From Vicingaceae bacterium (GTDB taxonomy: Bacteria > Bacteroidota > Bacteroidia > Flavobacteriales_E > Vicingaceae), in contig JAGYIE010000008.1 of the NCBI GenBank assembly GCA_018402765.1, positions 1-38,717 of the forward strand: a DNA stretch of 38,717 bases, written 5' to 3'. The notes beneath the pieces were generated by a model. It did no database searches and was not told the DNA's origin. It saw only the letters and a program-made list of their open reading frames with translations. This document shows, piece by piece, positions 14,801 to 23,696 of the stretch (position 1 is its first letter; each line of letters opens with the position of its first letter). A program made the position numbers and the translations under genes.

Positions 14801-16012
14801 GTTAAAGCCCTTACCCAAAAGAAATTATGGAGCAAATGTGAAGGCTGCTCTTTGGCAAATCAATGCTTTATCAAATACAATGTTGATTCGTTTAACGATA
14901 CGGCAACTGGTGAAGAAGTAATTACACGAATGGAATGGCTGTTAAGAACGGCTAGTCTAAAAAGAGAACTACATATCACAATGAGGGACTTGCGTTCTTT
15001 CATAGCCTATACGCTTACTCGTGATCATGATTGTAAAGATATTGAAGGCTTGTTCCAAAAAAATCAATCTACACCTGAGCATTACTGGCAAAATTATTAC
15101 TTCAATATCACCAACCCTTCGGTTGATGATTCGGGAAATCAGGATAGATTAATCAAACTGCTAAGAGAAACCGATATTGGCGAAGTCTCAATTCCTGATT
15201 TAGATAGAGACTTGTTCTTTGGAAAACACCAAGCAAAACATTATCTCGAATTTGCTGAAAGAGAAATTAATCTTTTAGAGGTATTTAATTCAATTGAAAG
15301 AATTAAGCCAACCTATGAACAAGATGATAACGAAATTGCAAGAATTAAGACCATACAAAAGAACTTTGTCCGTCATCAATACTTTGAAGGGAAAGCGGAA
15401 TTACTTAGTATCCAAAATGGCTATGTAAAGAATAATGGTGACGAAGAAACCTTAAAGCTTCCTTCATACTTATTGCGACTGCCATACCACTCAGTTTTCA
15501 AGTTTGTGAAGGTGTTAGAAGAAGGTGATACTGACAACCATACAAAAGCAAGCATTTCAAGAGCTATTTCATTAAACGAGGGCTGCGATAATCCGGGCAT
15601 AGACCAAAATTATTTGGTGCTTTCTTCTACCGAAATTAGAGATCCATTTAGTAAGTCGTTCCGATTGTTTGACTTGAATGATTTCGAGCTATTTGTAAAC
15701 AGAACAGACCATTTGGTGAAGTACCTGGAGTATGAACCGGATAGTTTAACCTTTAGACATAAAGGAGAAAACAGCAAACACATTAAGCTTACTATATCCT
15801 TAGACCTTTATGAGATGTTGTATTTCATTCAACAAGGTTTTAGCCCTTCATTGAATGACCTACGAGGAAAATTTGTAGAGCTAATCATCTTCAAAAACTT
15901 ATTGGAGAATCTGAACTACAAAGAAGTGGTGGTTACTAAGGATAACATGGAGTTTTTTAGAATCAGCAAAGATGAGCAAAGCCGTCTTGAAATTCAACCA
16001 ATGGAGATATAA
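11861..16012 (+). CDS. NERD-pseudokinase-Ser/Thr kinase-P-loop fusion protein (PglW-like, 1383 aa)
   Basis: Domains in order: NERD nuclease-like (10-130; GEKRLLDYL, EYDLIVV, IENKDWKGRI); kinase-like domain 1 (about 200-465), whose catalytic loop is HRDINPDN (328-335, the usual Lys replaced by Asn) and whose DFG is NFG, so probably a pseudokinase; kinase domain 2 (about 500-765) with the glycine loop GQGGYSKVF, the Lys in YTMKLF, HRDIKPQN (622-629), DFN in place of DFG, and APD, probably active; and a P-loop domain with GNAGDGKT (835-842) and Cys residues in KCEGCSLANQC. NERD plus kinase recalls PglW of BREX type 2 and the MADS kinase. It probably senses infection and phosphorylates partners; a PP2C gene lies in the same operon. 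Confidence 0.85.
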   Translation: MAKIIKPPYFESVVNAGEKRLLDYLEVNLPDTYYLVPNVEIASTNPRNNRTQYWEYDLIVVAPHAIYNIENKDWKGRIEGDDNYWYVNDKQRNNPLRTGRQKTAILASKLKEHDYDWGKAWVQNMVTLSFPNTYTPSLWQEAGKLTFLLDEKLIQYITDPYGVGKLENDIADIQKDIIEFLIGNQSKKAPNDKREVEGYEIIEVLQQEPNFTEYLVKPKGVTSSIRKRVKEFSLQVSGLSAEELRKREEAIKNQYKALHKIKAKPFILNVEFKIDEENHLFYEISDFLDENSLRAESRSKTFTFQEKIGILRNVMAALKEAHKENIYHRDINPDNIYMSSGYAYLGNFGKSYFTDHNEQGYTVMATINEMNATPYHPLELTVGDASRSSDIYSLGVLIYWLFTSEEPFKTPYELDKLGGEIPEEKLPSHINKALPKWLDELCLKTVLTDELKRIDSIEELENFINDSIKESQTEPQPVKTTPTKAPQQKEAHDLKEGDRVGEYVIHEILGQGGYSKVFKVKHSIQGKYYTMKLFHESVNVQSVSDEYNALINLNQNNIVKFVWNGIAPTGQFFTLMEYLDGENLSMYTRTDARLPIYRVYQAAKDILGALVSMQNMPKPILHRDIKPQNIVWDNQDRFVLIDFNVASFAEDNKDFVGTNPYLAPDLITDNYKVNWDKSADTFALGITLYELICKQYPWAPGKLPLMSKDPIAPKTIEDRLSDTFEAFLLKTISPNGAYRFKNAQEMLDALLAIGEEGILESKKEKAEPALEIEKQDDFVKYINSIYSQSKHGNSGTRANFDANVFDELTYTPTKLDNHLIPAILDGQFKLLIITGNAGDGKTAFIRKIEEDKNISQLERFGHKNGARFKINGVAFESNYDGSQDEDERANNEVLESFFQPFEDISNYNQAKEGRIIAINEGRLVEFLKTTEKHNALHDHIENYFYNEGHHELPEGLMIINLNLRSVAAQTDSEPSLFRQQVKALTQKKLWSKCEGCSLANQCFIKYNVDSFNDTATGEEVITRMEWLLRTASLKRELHITMRDLRSFIAYTLTRDHDCKDIEGLFQKNQSTPEHYWQNYYFNITNPSVDDSGNQDRLIKLLRETDIGEVSIPDLDRDLFFGKHQAKHYLEFAEREINLLEVFNSIERIKPTYEQDDNEIARIKTIQKNFVRHQYFEGKAELLSIQNGYVKNNGDEETLKLPSYLLRLPYHSVFKFVKVLEEGDTDNHTKASISRAISLNEGCDNPGIDQNYLVLSSTEIRDPFSKSFRLFDLNDFELFVNRTDHLVKYLEYEPDSLTFRHKGENSKHIKLTISLDLYEMLYFIQQGFSPSLNDLRGKFVELIIFKNLLENLNYKEVVVTKDNMEFFRISKDEQSRLEIQPMEI

Positions 16013-16014
16013 CT

Positions 16015-17577
16015 ATGGCGATAAAATTAAATAAAGAAGAGAGCTTATTCAGAAATGACCTCATTTTTACGGCAGATGCAAAAGCGGTAAACATAGATAA
16101 TACCTTGGTGAATTTATTTATGTTACTAAAGCACAATGGTGTTCGTCCAAAACAAAGAGCTCGTTCAGGCGGAAGTACTTTTATTGAATTAGATACTCTT
16201 AAAAAGGTTTTCTCAAAACTAGAAGAGGAAGGCTCTATTAAAGGCTTCAAAGAAAATCCTGATGCTGCCGAATTATGGATGCGAAGCAACTTAGTAAACA
16301 TGGTATTTAGGGGAAATGTGGATAAGGAGAAAATCTCTTCTCTACGTCCGATTCACTTAGAAAGTTACCGAGTAAGAAACGCTGCGAACACTAGGGATTA
16401 TAATACCGCAGATCAAGTATATCTTATGTTGGGAGCCAACCCAACTGTAAAAGAAGACCTGAAAAACTTCTTGATGGAAGGATGGGATCAGACCACCAAT
16501 AAAATCAACGTTGGGAATGGCTTAGATGTAGATAGTTTAGGCTTGTTGCATATCATCAAAAATGTAAAGCCCGGCTTTTTAGAGAGTAATTCTACTCTTA
16601 ATCAGATTAGCCCTGTCCTACAAAAACAAGCAGAACTTTTTTGCGATGATGTTAGAAGGTTATTGGTTTACAAAAGATTGATACCAAGAAACGTGCTGAT
16701 TGATTATTTAAAAACAATCACTTCATTCCACTTATCCTTATACATCCAAAAGTTGGTTAATTTTTTACCTAAAATGGTAGAATTAGGCAATATAGATATA
16801 ACCGATGATTGGAATATTGTATTAGATGCAACTGATAACTACGAAAGTAAAGTTGCTCATTTGGCTGCTGATGATGCAGAAAGCTTAACCAACAAGATTT
16901 ACGACTATGTAAAATCCACTTTTCAAGTAAATGCTGCACTTAGAAGGTTGAAACTGGATAAGACCAATTCAGAAAACCTGACAAAAGCATTAAAGATTTT
17001 ACAAGAAAAACCAACGGATTTTGAAATCTACTTTGAAACCCAATGGGATAACCTATACAACTCATTGGAAGAAGAAGATAAGCTTCTGATTGAGGATATG
17101 GTAAAATATGAAGACACCTATTTTGACAGATACATTGAGCTTATTTTAAAGGCAAGAGGTACTTATCAATACAGGTATCACATTCAGCTTATTGACAACC
17201 TTTCTCAAAAGAATAATGAGAGAGGTTTCATGGCACAGGGAAGAAGCAGAAAGCATCCGAGACGATTTGTATTGGGTACAAGATTACTTGAAACCCTTGT
17301 TCAGATTTTGGTACTAGAATCTAAAGACAATCAATTCCAAACAAGAAGTTTATCTATTGAAGAATTGGTGTCAAATATCAGAGATAGATACGGTTTGGTA
17401 ATTAATGGGCTTAACGAAGAACGATTTGCAGATGCAGATTTACAAACTCATTTAGCTTTTAAAGAAAACATGGAGGCGTTTAAAATGAAGCTCCGTCAGA
17501 TTGGTTTTTACAACGACCTGAGTGACGCTTATATCCTTCAAAGAATTAGACCACGCTACGAATTAAACGCTCAGTAA
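16015..17577 (+). CDS. Uncharacterised MADS-like operon protein (520 aa)
   Basis: No catalytic motif found. It is mostly helical, with an N-terminal region (1-130) containing a basic stretch (RPKQRARSGGSTF) and a C-terminal region (about 395-520) with basic QGRSRKHPRRFVLGTRLLE followed by predicted helices. No membrane span or signal is present. It starts 2 nt after the kinase gene and ends 1 nt before the HerA-type gene, so it is probably a stoichiometric partner of one or both, for example an adaptor linking the P-loop kinase protein to the HerA-nuclease. In MADS I recall an unnamed protein at this place. DNA binding through the basic patches is possible but unproven. Confidence 0.7.
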   Translation: MAIKLNKEESLFRNDLIFTADAKAVNIDNTLVNLFMLLKHNGVRPKQRARSGGSTFIELDTLKKVFSKLEEEGSIKGFKENPDAAELWMRSNLVNMVFRGNVDKEKISSLRPIHLESYRVRNAANTRDYNTADQVYLMLGANPTVKEDLKNFLMEGWDQTTNKINVGNGLDVDSLGLLHIIKNVKPGFLESNSTLNQISPVLQKQAELFCDDVRRLLVYKRLIPRNVLIDYLKTITSFHLSLYIQKLVNFLPKMVELGNIDITDDWNIVLDATDNYESKVAHLAADDAESLTNKIYDYVKSTFQVNAALRRLKLDKTNSENLTKALKILQEKPTDFEIYFETQWDNLYNSLEEEDKLLIEDMVKYEDTYFDRYIELILKARGTYQYRYHIQLIDNLSQKNNERGFMAQGRSRKHPRRFVLGTRLLETLVQILVLESKDNQFQTRSLSIEELVSNIRDRYGLVINGLNEERFADADLQTHLAFKENMEAFKMKLRQIGFYNDLSDAYILQRIRPRYELNAQ

Positions 17578-17578
17578 A

Positions 17579-20500
17579 ATGGAAATGGTAAAGACAATAA
17601 ATACATATTACAAGAGAATAATTGACCTGATCCTTGACTTACATAAGGCAGATTTAAGCAGTGCTATTCCAGGGCATTGCATGAAAATTACAGGTCTTGG
17701 ATTGAATGAATTAGAGTTTCTGTGGAATATTATCCACGATAAATATCCGGCTATTGATACCTTCATTGTATCAGAAGAAAGTAATGGTAGTAATAAGTTT
17801 ATTTCTGCTACCAAGCTAGTAGAATATAGAAATAAGCAAGAAGCTCCTTTGTTGGTATTGATTCCATCAAACAGCAGAACGGCAGCAGAAGATTCTTATG
17901 GTAATGCTACTTTTAAGGAAATTTCACTTGAAGGAATTGAATATAAATTAAAGGAAGAGCTCATAGCTAAAATACCTGAAGATTATGCTCACCTTATCAA
18001 AAGTGAAATTCTTCAATATCTTAATTCAACAGCAATAAGCACTGTAAGTATCATCAAATATTTACTTGCCCTTGAAGAAGGTGGATACTCCAATGAGGCA
18101 GTTGGAAACAATATTTACCTACTTAATTTACTTCCGGACGAGAGGTTAATTGTAGAATCGGAAAAGGTTCGTTCAAGATTGAATTTCAACCTTGAAAGTA
18201 CAGAACTTTTAAGTTCGTTTAGCAAACCGCTTTATGATAGAATTGCTGAATTACCATTAGAGCCAAATACTTTACAGAAAGAAATTGTAAGCTTCATAAA
18301 ACAGGAAAACGAAGCTCGAAATGCCGATGAAATATGTCGATTAGTATTTGAAAACTATCAGCACTTAAACTTTGCCAATTGGAAAATTCCGGATCTTGAT
18401 TTTTCACACATTAAGCTCTTTACGGAGGAAATAAAGTCTAGCAATTTTAAGATTGAAGAAGGCAGAAAAGTATTACATGTTGAAGAGAATAAAACGGCTA
18501 AGGTTCGTATTCGATTTAGTACCAACCCAAACCCGAAAGATATAGCCGATCTTAAATACTTTAAGGTGGTATTAATGGCGGTTGATGGCGGTACTGGAGA
18601 AGAAGTATCGGTATTAAGGAAGTTGAAAAATACTGCTAGCAATAGACCATACAGGGAAGCAACAGTTGATCTGAGTTCAAATATGATTGAAGAAGGCTCT
18701 TACTTTTTCAAAGTGCTAGCCGAAGATGAGCATGGGAACATTTTAAATGCTAATGATGATTTCAAGGATATAAAGATTCAGAAAGCATGGGAAGAGGCAT
18801 TGAAAGCTGATGAGAACACATCAAAAAATGCTTTCCAATACAAACTTACCTGTGATTCCGAAGACTTTGATTATGTTGTTGAAGAAGCTGTTGAAAGAGA
18901 TGAAAATCAAAGAAAGGATAAGTTAAATAATGTCCTTCAGGCATACTTCAAGTACAGAATTGAAAAGATCAAATCTGAAGACGAAGCGGATATGCCCGAA
19001 GCATCAGAAAATTCAAATAATTGGCTAAATGATATAACCAAGCATACTTCTACCTTCCATATTAACTATTCGGAAAGACATAATTATCAGATTAATCTTT
19101 CTTCAAAGTTGAGAGGTATTGAAAATAAGTTCTTAGAGCACAGTGATTCATTTGGTTATGTAAAAGGCTCATTAAAAAGTAATTCAGCAGCAGTCGGTTT
19201 TGAATCGTTAAAATTTGTAGAAAGTGATTTAACGAGCATTATTCCAAATCCTGTATTGAAATTGCGAAAGGAGATTTTCAAGGTAATTCAAGATTCAAAC
19301 GAAAATGGTGATGGTGTTCTTGAAACAGCAGACTTATTCAATCATTATCAAATCATTAAAGATTACGTTCAGAAGCTTACTGAGTGGACAACTTCTTTAA
19401 AAAATCAGGTTTCAAGTGATGAATTAAGTGCCGAAGAAAAGAGTAAAATTCAACATTTCCTTACAGAGCTTCAAATACTGGATGTAGCTAGAATTAGAAC
19501 CAAACTTCCTGATGGACAACCAACGGAAGCCTTGTTGTTATCGCCTTTACACCCATTAAGATTAGCATGGATTATTGAATTGATCGAGCTATTCAATGAT
19601 TGGGAACAAAAGACTAAGGATTATCCTGGGCATAAAGATTCATGGACAAAGAATTTAGAGTTCTTCTTTGAAGGTCAATTATCCCCTGAAAATAATCCAC
19701 TTGTGTTGGTAGAGCCAAACTCATTCAAAAGCTATCATTATTCAGGAGAACTTGCTTATGGATGGGGATTGTACCTGAATGTTTTAGCAGACGAATCTGA
19801 AAACGGAATGACATCAGTTTCGAGACAAATGAAACATTATTTCCGTCAGCTATTCAATATCACTAAAGACAACTATGTTGAAACAGATATCAGTCAAAAG
19901 CTTGTTGTAAGGCACATCAAAAATTACTTAGCTCAACATCCATATACTGATAAATTAATAATTAACCTTATTAATTCAGGTGATGCCTCTGTTTTTGCAG
20001 ATGCCTTTGTTGAATTGGAACGTGATAAAGCTTTTAAGGCTGTAAAATATGAGGTAAGAATATTTAAAGGTGATGACAGGATAATTGAACATGGAGAGGC
20101 TTTAAAGAACCTTATTAACCCTGAGTTTAATGTATCGGAAGAAGCAGAAGCTTTTTCTCAACCATCTAAGAATAGATTGTTTCCAAAACTTCGGTTCTCA
20201 ATCAATAGCATTTCAGATTACTTAAAGGTGCCTTCAAAATTTACGGCTCATTTAAGTTTCTTGGTTAGTCCGTTCCCGATTACCGTTGAGTTAATTAAAC
20301 CCTATAAAAATGATAGAAACTTCTATCTAAATGGCTTATTAACTGAATCAACTGTGACCGTTGACGAAAATGGTAGTCAAATCAAATGGAATAGGTTTAT
20401 CAGAGGGAACGATCTTCCAATTGGTTATCAGGGAAGTGGTAAAATAGGAATTGACCTATTTGACAATATTCAATCATTTATCGCAGGTGCGTTAGCTTCT

Positions 20501-22990
20501 AAACACACAGAATCTATTCCTTCTACTCAATTACGCTTGAATGATAGAGATAAGGTTCTTTTAACACATTTACACGATTATTCTGACTGGGTTATTACGT
20601 TTGATAAGAACCTTGGTCCGCAAATATTCGATCAGCCTTCAAAAGATGGCAAAATCCCTTTCTTGTTGGATTATGTTCCCGGAGAAGAGTTGTCCGGAAT
20701 TTCATCTTATCTAACCACAAGACCAACATCTGAAATATTAGGTTTACTCGGACCACACTTTGAAGAGTTTAACCTAGACATTCATAAAGCGGAAGACGAA
20801 AAGAAAATCAAAATACTTCTTGAAGATTTAAGAGCTGTAAGTAGCTCCTTAGTGCTTCAATTAAACTCTTCTAAAAACAAAGCTTTTGAGGTGATTGGAT
20901 CTGCTTTCACGAAAAGAGTTTTGGAAAAGAAAGGTTTGTTGGAAGAAGCCTTCTTGATTCCGATTGATTTGCATCAAAATCTATTTGATAACCTACCTTC
21001 TGAAAGTAAGAGCAGGGCTGATAATTTATTGGTGTCCATCAATCCTGATAAAAGAGAAATAGCCATTTCTGTTATTGAAATCAAATGCAGAAAATCTCTT
21101 GGTGAAACGGAAAGCGATGAGCTTAAAGTTAAAATGAAAGAACAAATAGAAAACACCATTGAAGCATTAAGAATGCACTTTGATCCTGAGTATCAATTGT
21201 CAATGGATAGGCTTGACCGTGAAATTAAGAATAAAGAATTAAAATCCCTTTTGAGTTTCTATATAGAAAGAGCTTACCGGTATGAGTATTTAAGCGAAAA
21301 CGCATACGAAAGTTATCTTGCGTTTCTGCAATATCTCGATGCCGGATTTAAGCTTAAATTCAATCAATTAGGATTGATATTCAACTTCACGGCTCAAAGA
21401 AAACACCACAAAGAAGTTCTTGATCATGATTTAACTTTCTTCACATTCGGAGGCAGGTTAATCGAGGAAATTCTTGATCCTGATTCTGACTTAAATACAA
21501 GAAGACTTGAAGACAATGAGTTAGATGCAGAATTAAGTTCTGCAATCGGCACAAACACAACCTTAAAGCCTTTCATACAAAAGTTTAAGTCAAAAGAAAC
21601 TGAACAGGAAAAAGAGGAAGTAAAAGTAAAAGTAAAAATTGAAGTACCTGTTGTTGAAGATACAGTAACTCCAGTCGAACCTGAAATAAAAGAAACGGAA
21701 ACCGAAATAGAGCCTGAAACAGAAATTAAAGAGGAACCTATTTCAGAACAAGTGTCAGTTAATATTGATCACGAAAGCCCGGAATACGATATTCTAATCG
21801 GAAAAAGCTCCCCTAGTAGTCAATACGGAATATTAGGTGAAAGTCTTCATGGAAAAAAGATTGCGATAGACCTTAGTGAAACCAATACAATTAGTTTGTT
21901 CGGCGTACAAGGTGGTGGTAAAAGTTATACGATAGGTACAATATCAGAAATGGTATTGAAGCAGTTCAACAAGGTGAATGAGTTGCCTGCCCCTCTTGCA
22001 GGAGTAATATTCCATTATAGCGAGAGCATGGATTATGAACCGGAGTTTACTTCCATGATTTATCCAAACGATAAGGAAGCTGAACTCAACAAGCTTAAAG
22101 AGAGATATGGTGCGGAACCGGATAATATTGAAGATGTTATAATCCTCACACCAAAGGATAAGATTGAAGAGCGACAAGCTGAGTATCCATCAATTGAAGT
22201 ATTACCAATAGCATTTAACTCAAAAGAACTAAACGTACAAGATTGGTTATTCATTCTCGGTGCTGTCGGCAATGATTCTGCATACATCAAGCAACTCAAA
22301 GCAATAATGAAAGAACACAGAAGAAATATCACGATAGATGGTATTACAGATAGTGTTGAAGCATCTGAATTACTTTCCAATTCACAAAAAGCACTTGCAC
22401 GTCAAAAGCTAAGCTTTGCTAGAGAATACATTGATGACAGTTTCATGCTGCGTGATTCATTAAAGCCAGGCAGATTGATTATTGTTGACTTGCGTGATGA
22501 GTTTATTGTTAAAGATGAAGCATTAGGGCTTTTTGTAATAATGCTAAATATTTTCTCTGCGGTTAAAAATGTGAATGGAGCTCATTTTAACAAATTCATT
22601 GTGTTTGACGAGGCTCATAAATACATGGACAATAAAGACCTTACAGGGAATATCGTTACTGCAATTCGTGAAATGAGACACAAAGGAGTAAGTATCATGA
22701 TAGCCAGTCAGGATCCACCAAGCTTACCAAATGAAATCATAGAATTAAGTTCGGTTGTTCTCCTTCATAAATTTAACAGCCCTCAATGGTTAAAGCATAT
22801 CCAAAAATCTATAACCCAATTATCAACGTTGGGTGCAGCAGATATGAGTGCCTTAGTTCCCGGAGAAGGCTTTTTATGGGCTACAAAAGCAACGGAAAAA
22901 AGTATAACCACCAAGCCAGTTAAGGTTTCTACTCGACCGAGAGTAACCAAACATGGTGGAGGAACAATTCAAGCTACTGGAGGTAAATGA
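17579..22990 (+). CDS. Giant PD-(D/E)XK nuclease-HerA/FtsK-type ATPase (1803 aa)
   Basis: The C-terminal 400 residues are a HerA-like ATPase: Walker A GVQGGGKS (1442-1449), Walker B FIVFDEAH (DEAH at 1677-1680), then REMRHKGVSIMIASQDPP. Upstream, D1148 in RADNLLVSI and E1167-I-K in VIEIKCRK make a PD-(D/E)XK nuclease signature, followed by a helical region. A Glu/Lys/Pro/Val-rich linker (about 1337-1398) joins the two. Residues 1-1100 are not recognised; helices and beta stretches alternate (an Ig-like piece near 295-400). HerA ATPases form hexameric DNA pumps, so this is likely the translocating effector. It overlaps the phosphatase gene by ATGA. It matches the large ATP-binding protein of MADS as I recall it. 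Confidence 0.8.
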   Translation: MEMVKTINTYYKRIIDLILDLHKADLSSAIPGHCMKITGLGLNELEFLWNIIHDKYPAIDTFIVSEESNGSNKFISATKLVEYRNKQEAPLLVLIPSNSRTAAEDSYGNATFKEISLEGIEYKLKEELIAKIPEDYAHLIKSEILQYLNSTAISTVSIIKYLLALEEGGYSNEAVGNNIYLLNLLPDERLIVESEKVRSRLNFNLESTELLSSFSKPLYDRIAELPLEPNTLQKEIVSFIKQENEARNADEICRLVFENYQHLNFANWKIPDLDFSHIKLFTEEIKSSNFKIEEGRKVLHVEENKTAKVRIRFSTNPNPKDIADLKYFKVVLMAVDGGTGEEVSVLRKLKNTASNRPYREATVDLSSNMIEEGSYFFKVLAEDEHGNILNANDDFKDIKIQKAWEEALKADENTSKNAFQYKLTCDSEDFDYVVEEAVERDENQRKDKLNNVLQAYFKYRIEKIKSEDEADMPEASENSNNWLNDITKHTSTFHINYSERHNYQINLSSKLRGIENKFLEHSDSFGYVKGSLKSNSAAVGFESLKFVESDLTSIIPNPVLKLRKEIFKVIQDSNENGDGVLETADLFNHYQIIKDYVQKLTEWTTSLKNQVSSDELSAEEKSKIQHFLTELQILDVARIRTKLPDGQPTEALLLSPLHPLRLAWIIELIELFNDWEQKTKDYPGHKDSWTKNLEFFFEGQLSPENNPLVLVEPNSFKSYHYSGELAYGWGLYLNVLADESENGMTSVSRQMKHYFRQLFNITKDNYVETDISQKLVVRHIKNYLAQHPYTDKLIINLINSGDASVFADAFVELERDKAFKAVKYEVRIFKGDDRIIEHGEALKNLINPEFNVSEEAEAFSQPSKNRLFPKLRFSINSISDYLKVPSKFTAHLSFLVSPFPITVELIKPYKNDRNFYLNGLLTESTVTVDENGSQIKWNRFIRGNDLPIGYQGSGKIGIDLFDNIQSFIAGALASKHTESIPSTQLRLNDRDKVLLTHLHDYSDWVITFDKNLGPQIFDQPSKDGKIPFLLDYVPGEELSGISSYLTTRPTSEILGLLGPHFEEFNLDIHKAEDEKKIKILLEDLRAVSSSLVLQLNSSKNKAFEVIGSAFTKRVLEKKGLLEEAFLIPIDLHQNLFDNLPSESKSRADNLLVSINPDKREIAISVIEIKCRKSLGETESDELKVKMKEQIENTIEALRMHFDPEYQLSMDRLDREIKNKELKSLLSFYIERAYRYEYLSENAYESYLAFLQYLDAGFKLKFNQLGLIFNFTAQRKHHKEVLDHDLTFFTFGGRLIEEILDPDSDLNTRRLEDNELDAELSSAIGTNTTLKPFIQKFKSKETEQEKEEVKVKVKIEVPVVEDTVTPVEPEIKETETEIEPETEIKEEPISEQVSVNIDHESPEYDILIGKSSPSSQYGILGESLHGKKIAIDLSETNTISLFGVQGGGKSYTIGTISEMVLKQFNKVNELPAPLAGVIFHYSESMDYEPEFTSMIYPNDKEAELNKLKERYGAEPDNIEDVIILTPKDKIEERQAEYPSIEVLPIAFNSKELNVQDWLFILGAVGNDSAYIKQLKAIMKEHRRNITIDGITDSVEASELLSNSQKALARQKLSFAREYIDDSFMLRDSLKPGRLIIVDLRDEFIVKDEALGLFVIMLNIFSAVKNVNGAHFNKFIVFDEAHKYMDNKDLTGNIVTAIREMRHKGVSIMIASQDPPSLPNEIIELSSVVLLHKFNSPQWLKHIQKSITQLSTLGAADMSALVPGEGFLWATKATEKSITTKPVKVSTRPRVTKHGGGTIQATGGK

Positions 22991-23691
22991 AGTCAATAGT
23001 TTTTTCACATAAAGGTAAACGAGAAGTCAATCAGGATTTTGTTTTGGTTCAAAACATAAATCCTGAAACTTATCTGCATCTTATTGCTGATGGTATGGGT
23101 GGCTATGAGCATGGTGAAATTGCAGCAAAATTGGTTGCTGAAAGTGTATTGACTTTTTTATCAACCGTTGAATCCATTAATGAAGCACAAATCCAAAAAG
23201 CGATTAATAAGGCTAATCTTGCCATAAGACAGCTCCGAGAAAAGAACAATAGTAAAATTGGAGCTACTGTCGGTGGTGTCATAATACAAGCCAATCAAGC
23301 CACTTGTTTTTGGGTTGGGGACGTGAAAATCTTTCATTACAAAAACAACCGACTGGTCAAAGAATCTACCTCACACACCTTGATGAATGAGGTAATAAGT
23401 AATGGATCAATCAAAGACCCAAAGCAAATTAGCAAGTACAAGCATGTTGTAACTCGTTCCGTTCAGGGAGATGTTGAACATTCTCAAATTGAATCATTCA
23501 CAGAGAAAAATCTAGATAGTTCTGACTTGTTCTTGGTTTGTTCTGATGGTGTTCATGACCTGTATGATGGTATTCATTTACAGCAAATATTAAACACATC
23601 CGATTCAAACGAAGAAGCATTTAATAGAATTGAAAAACGCTTGTTGGATGAGGCTAAAGACAATTTTTCGTTGATCACCCTCCAAATTTGA
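22987..23691 (+). CDS. PP2C-family Ser/Thr protein phosphatase (234 aa)
   Basis: All metal-site motifs of PP2C are present: REVNQDF (12-18), ADGMGGYEHGE (34-44), GATVGG, WVGDVKIF (usual GDSR changed to GDVK), CSDG (185-188) and KDNFSLI near the C-terminus. It is a compact single-domain enzyme with no membrane span, so cytoplasmic. Its start overlaps the stop of the HerA gene (ATGA), and its stop lies just before the next ATG. The obvious partner is the kinase of this operon: the phosphatase would reset phosphorylated components and hold the system silent without phage. I do not recall PP2C as a core member of described MADS, so this may mark a variant. Confidence 0.9.
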   Translation: MKSIVFSHKGKREVNQDFVLVQNINPETYLHLIADGMGGYEHGEIAAKLVAESVLTFLSTVESINEAQIQKAINKANLAIRQLREKNNSKIGATVGGVIIQANQATCFWVGDVKIFHYKNNRLVKESTSHTLMNEVISNGSIKDPKQISKYKHVVTRSVQGDVEHSQIESFTEKNLDSSDLFLVCSDGVHDLYDGIHLQQILNTSDSNEEAFNRIEKRLLDEAKDNFSLITLQI

Positions 23692-23696
23692 TAAAT

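Noticed and set aside
23688-23696. TTG start for the NERD-helicase
   Set aside because: Three codons later an ATG follows, just past the phosphatase stop; it is the normal choice.
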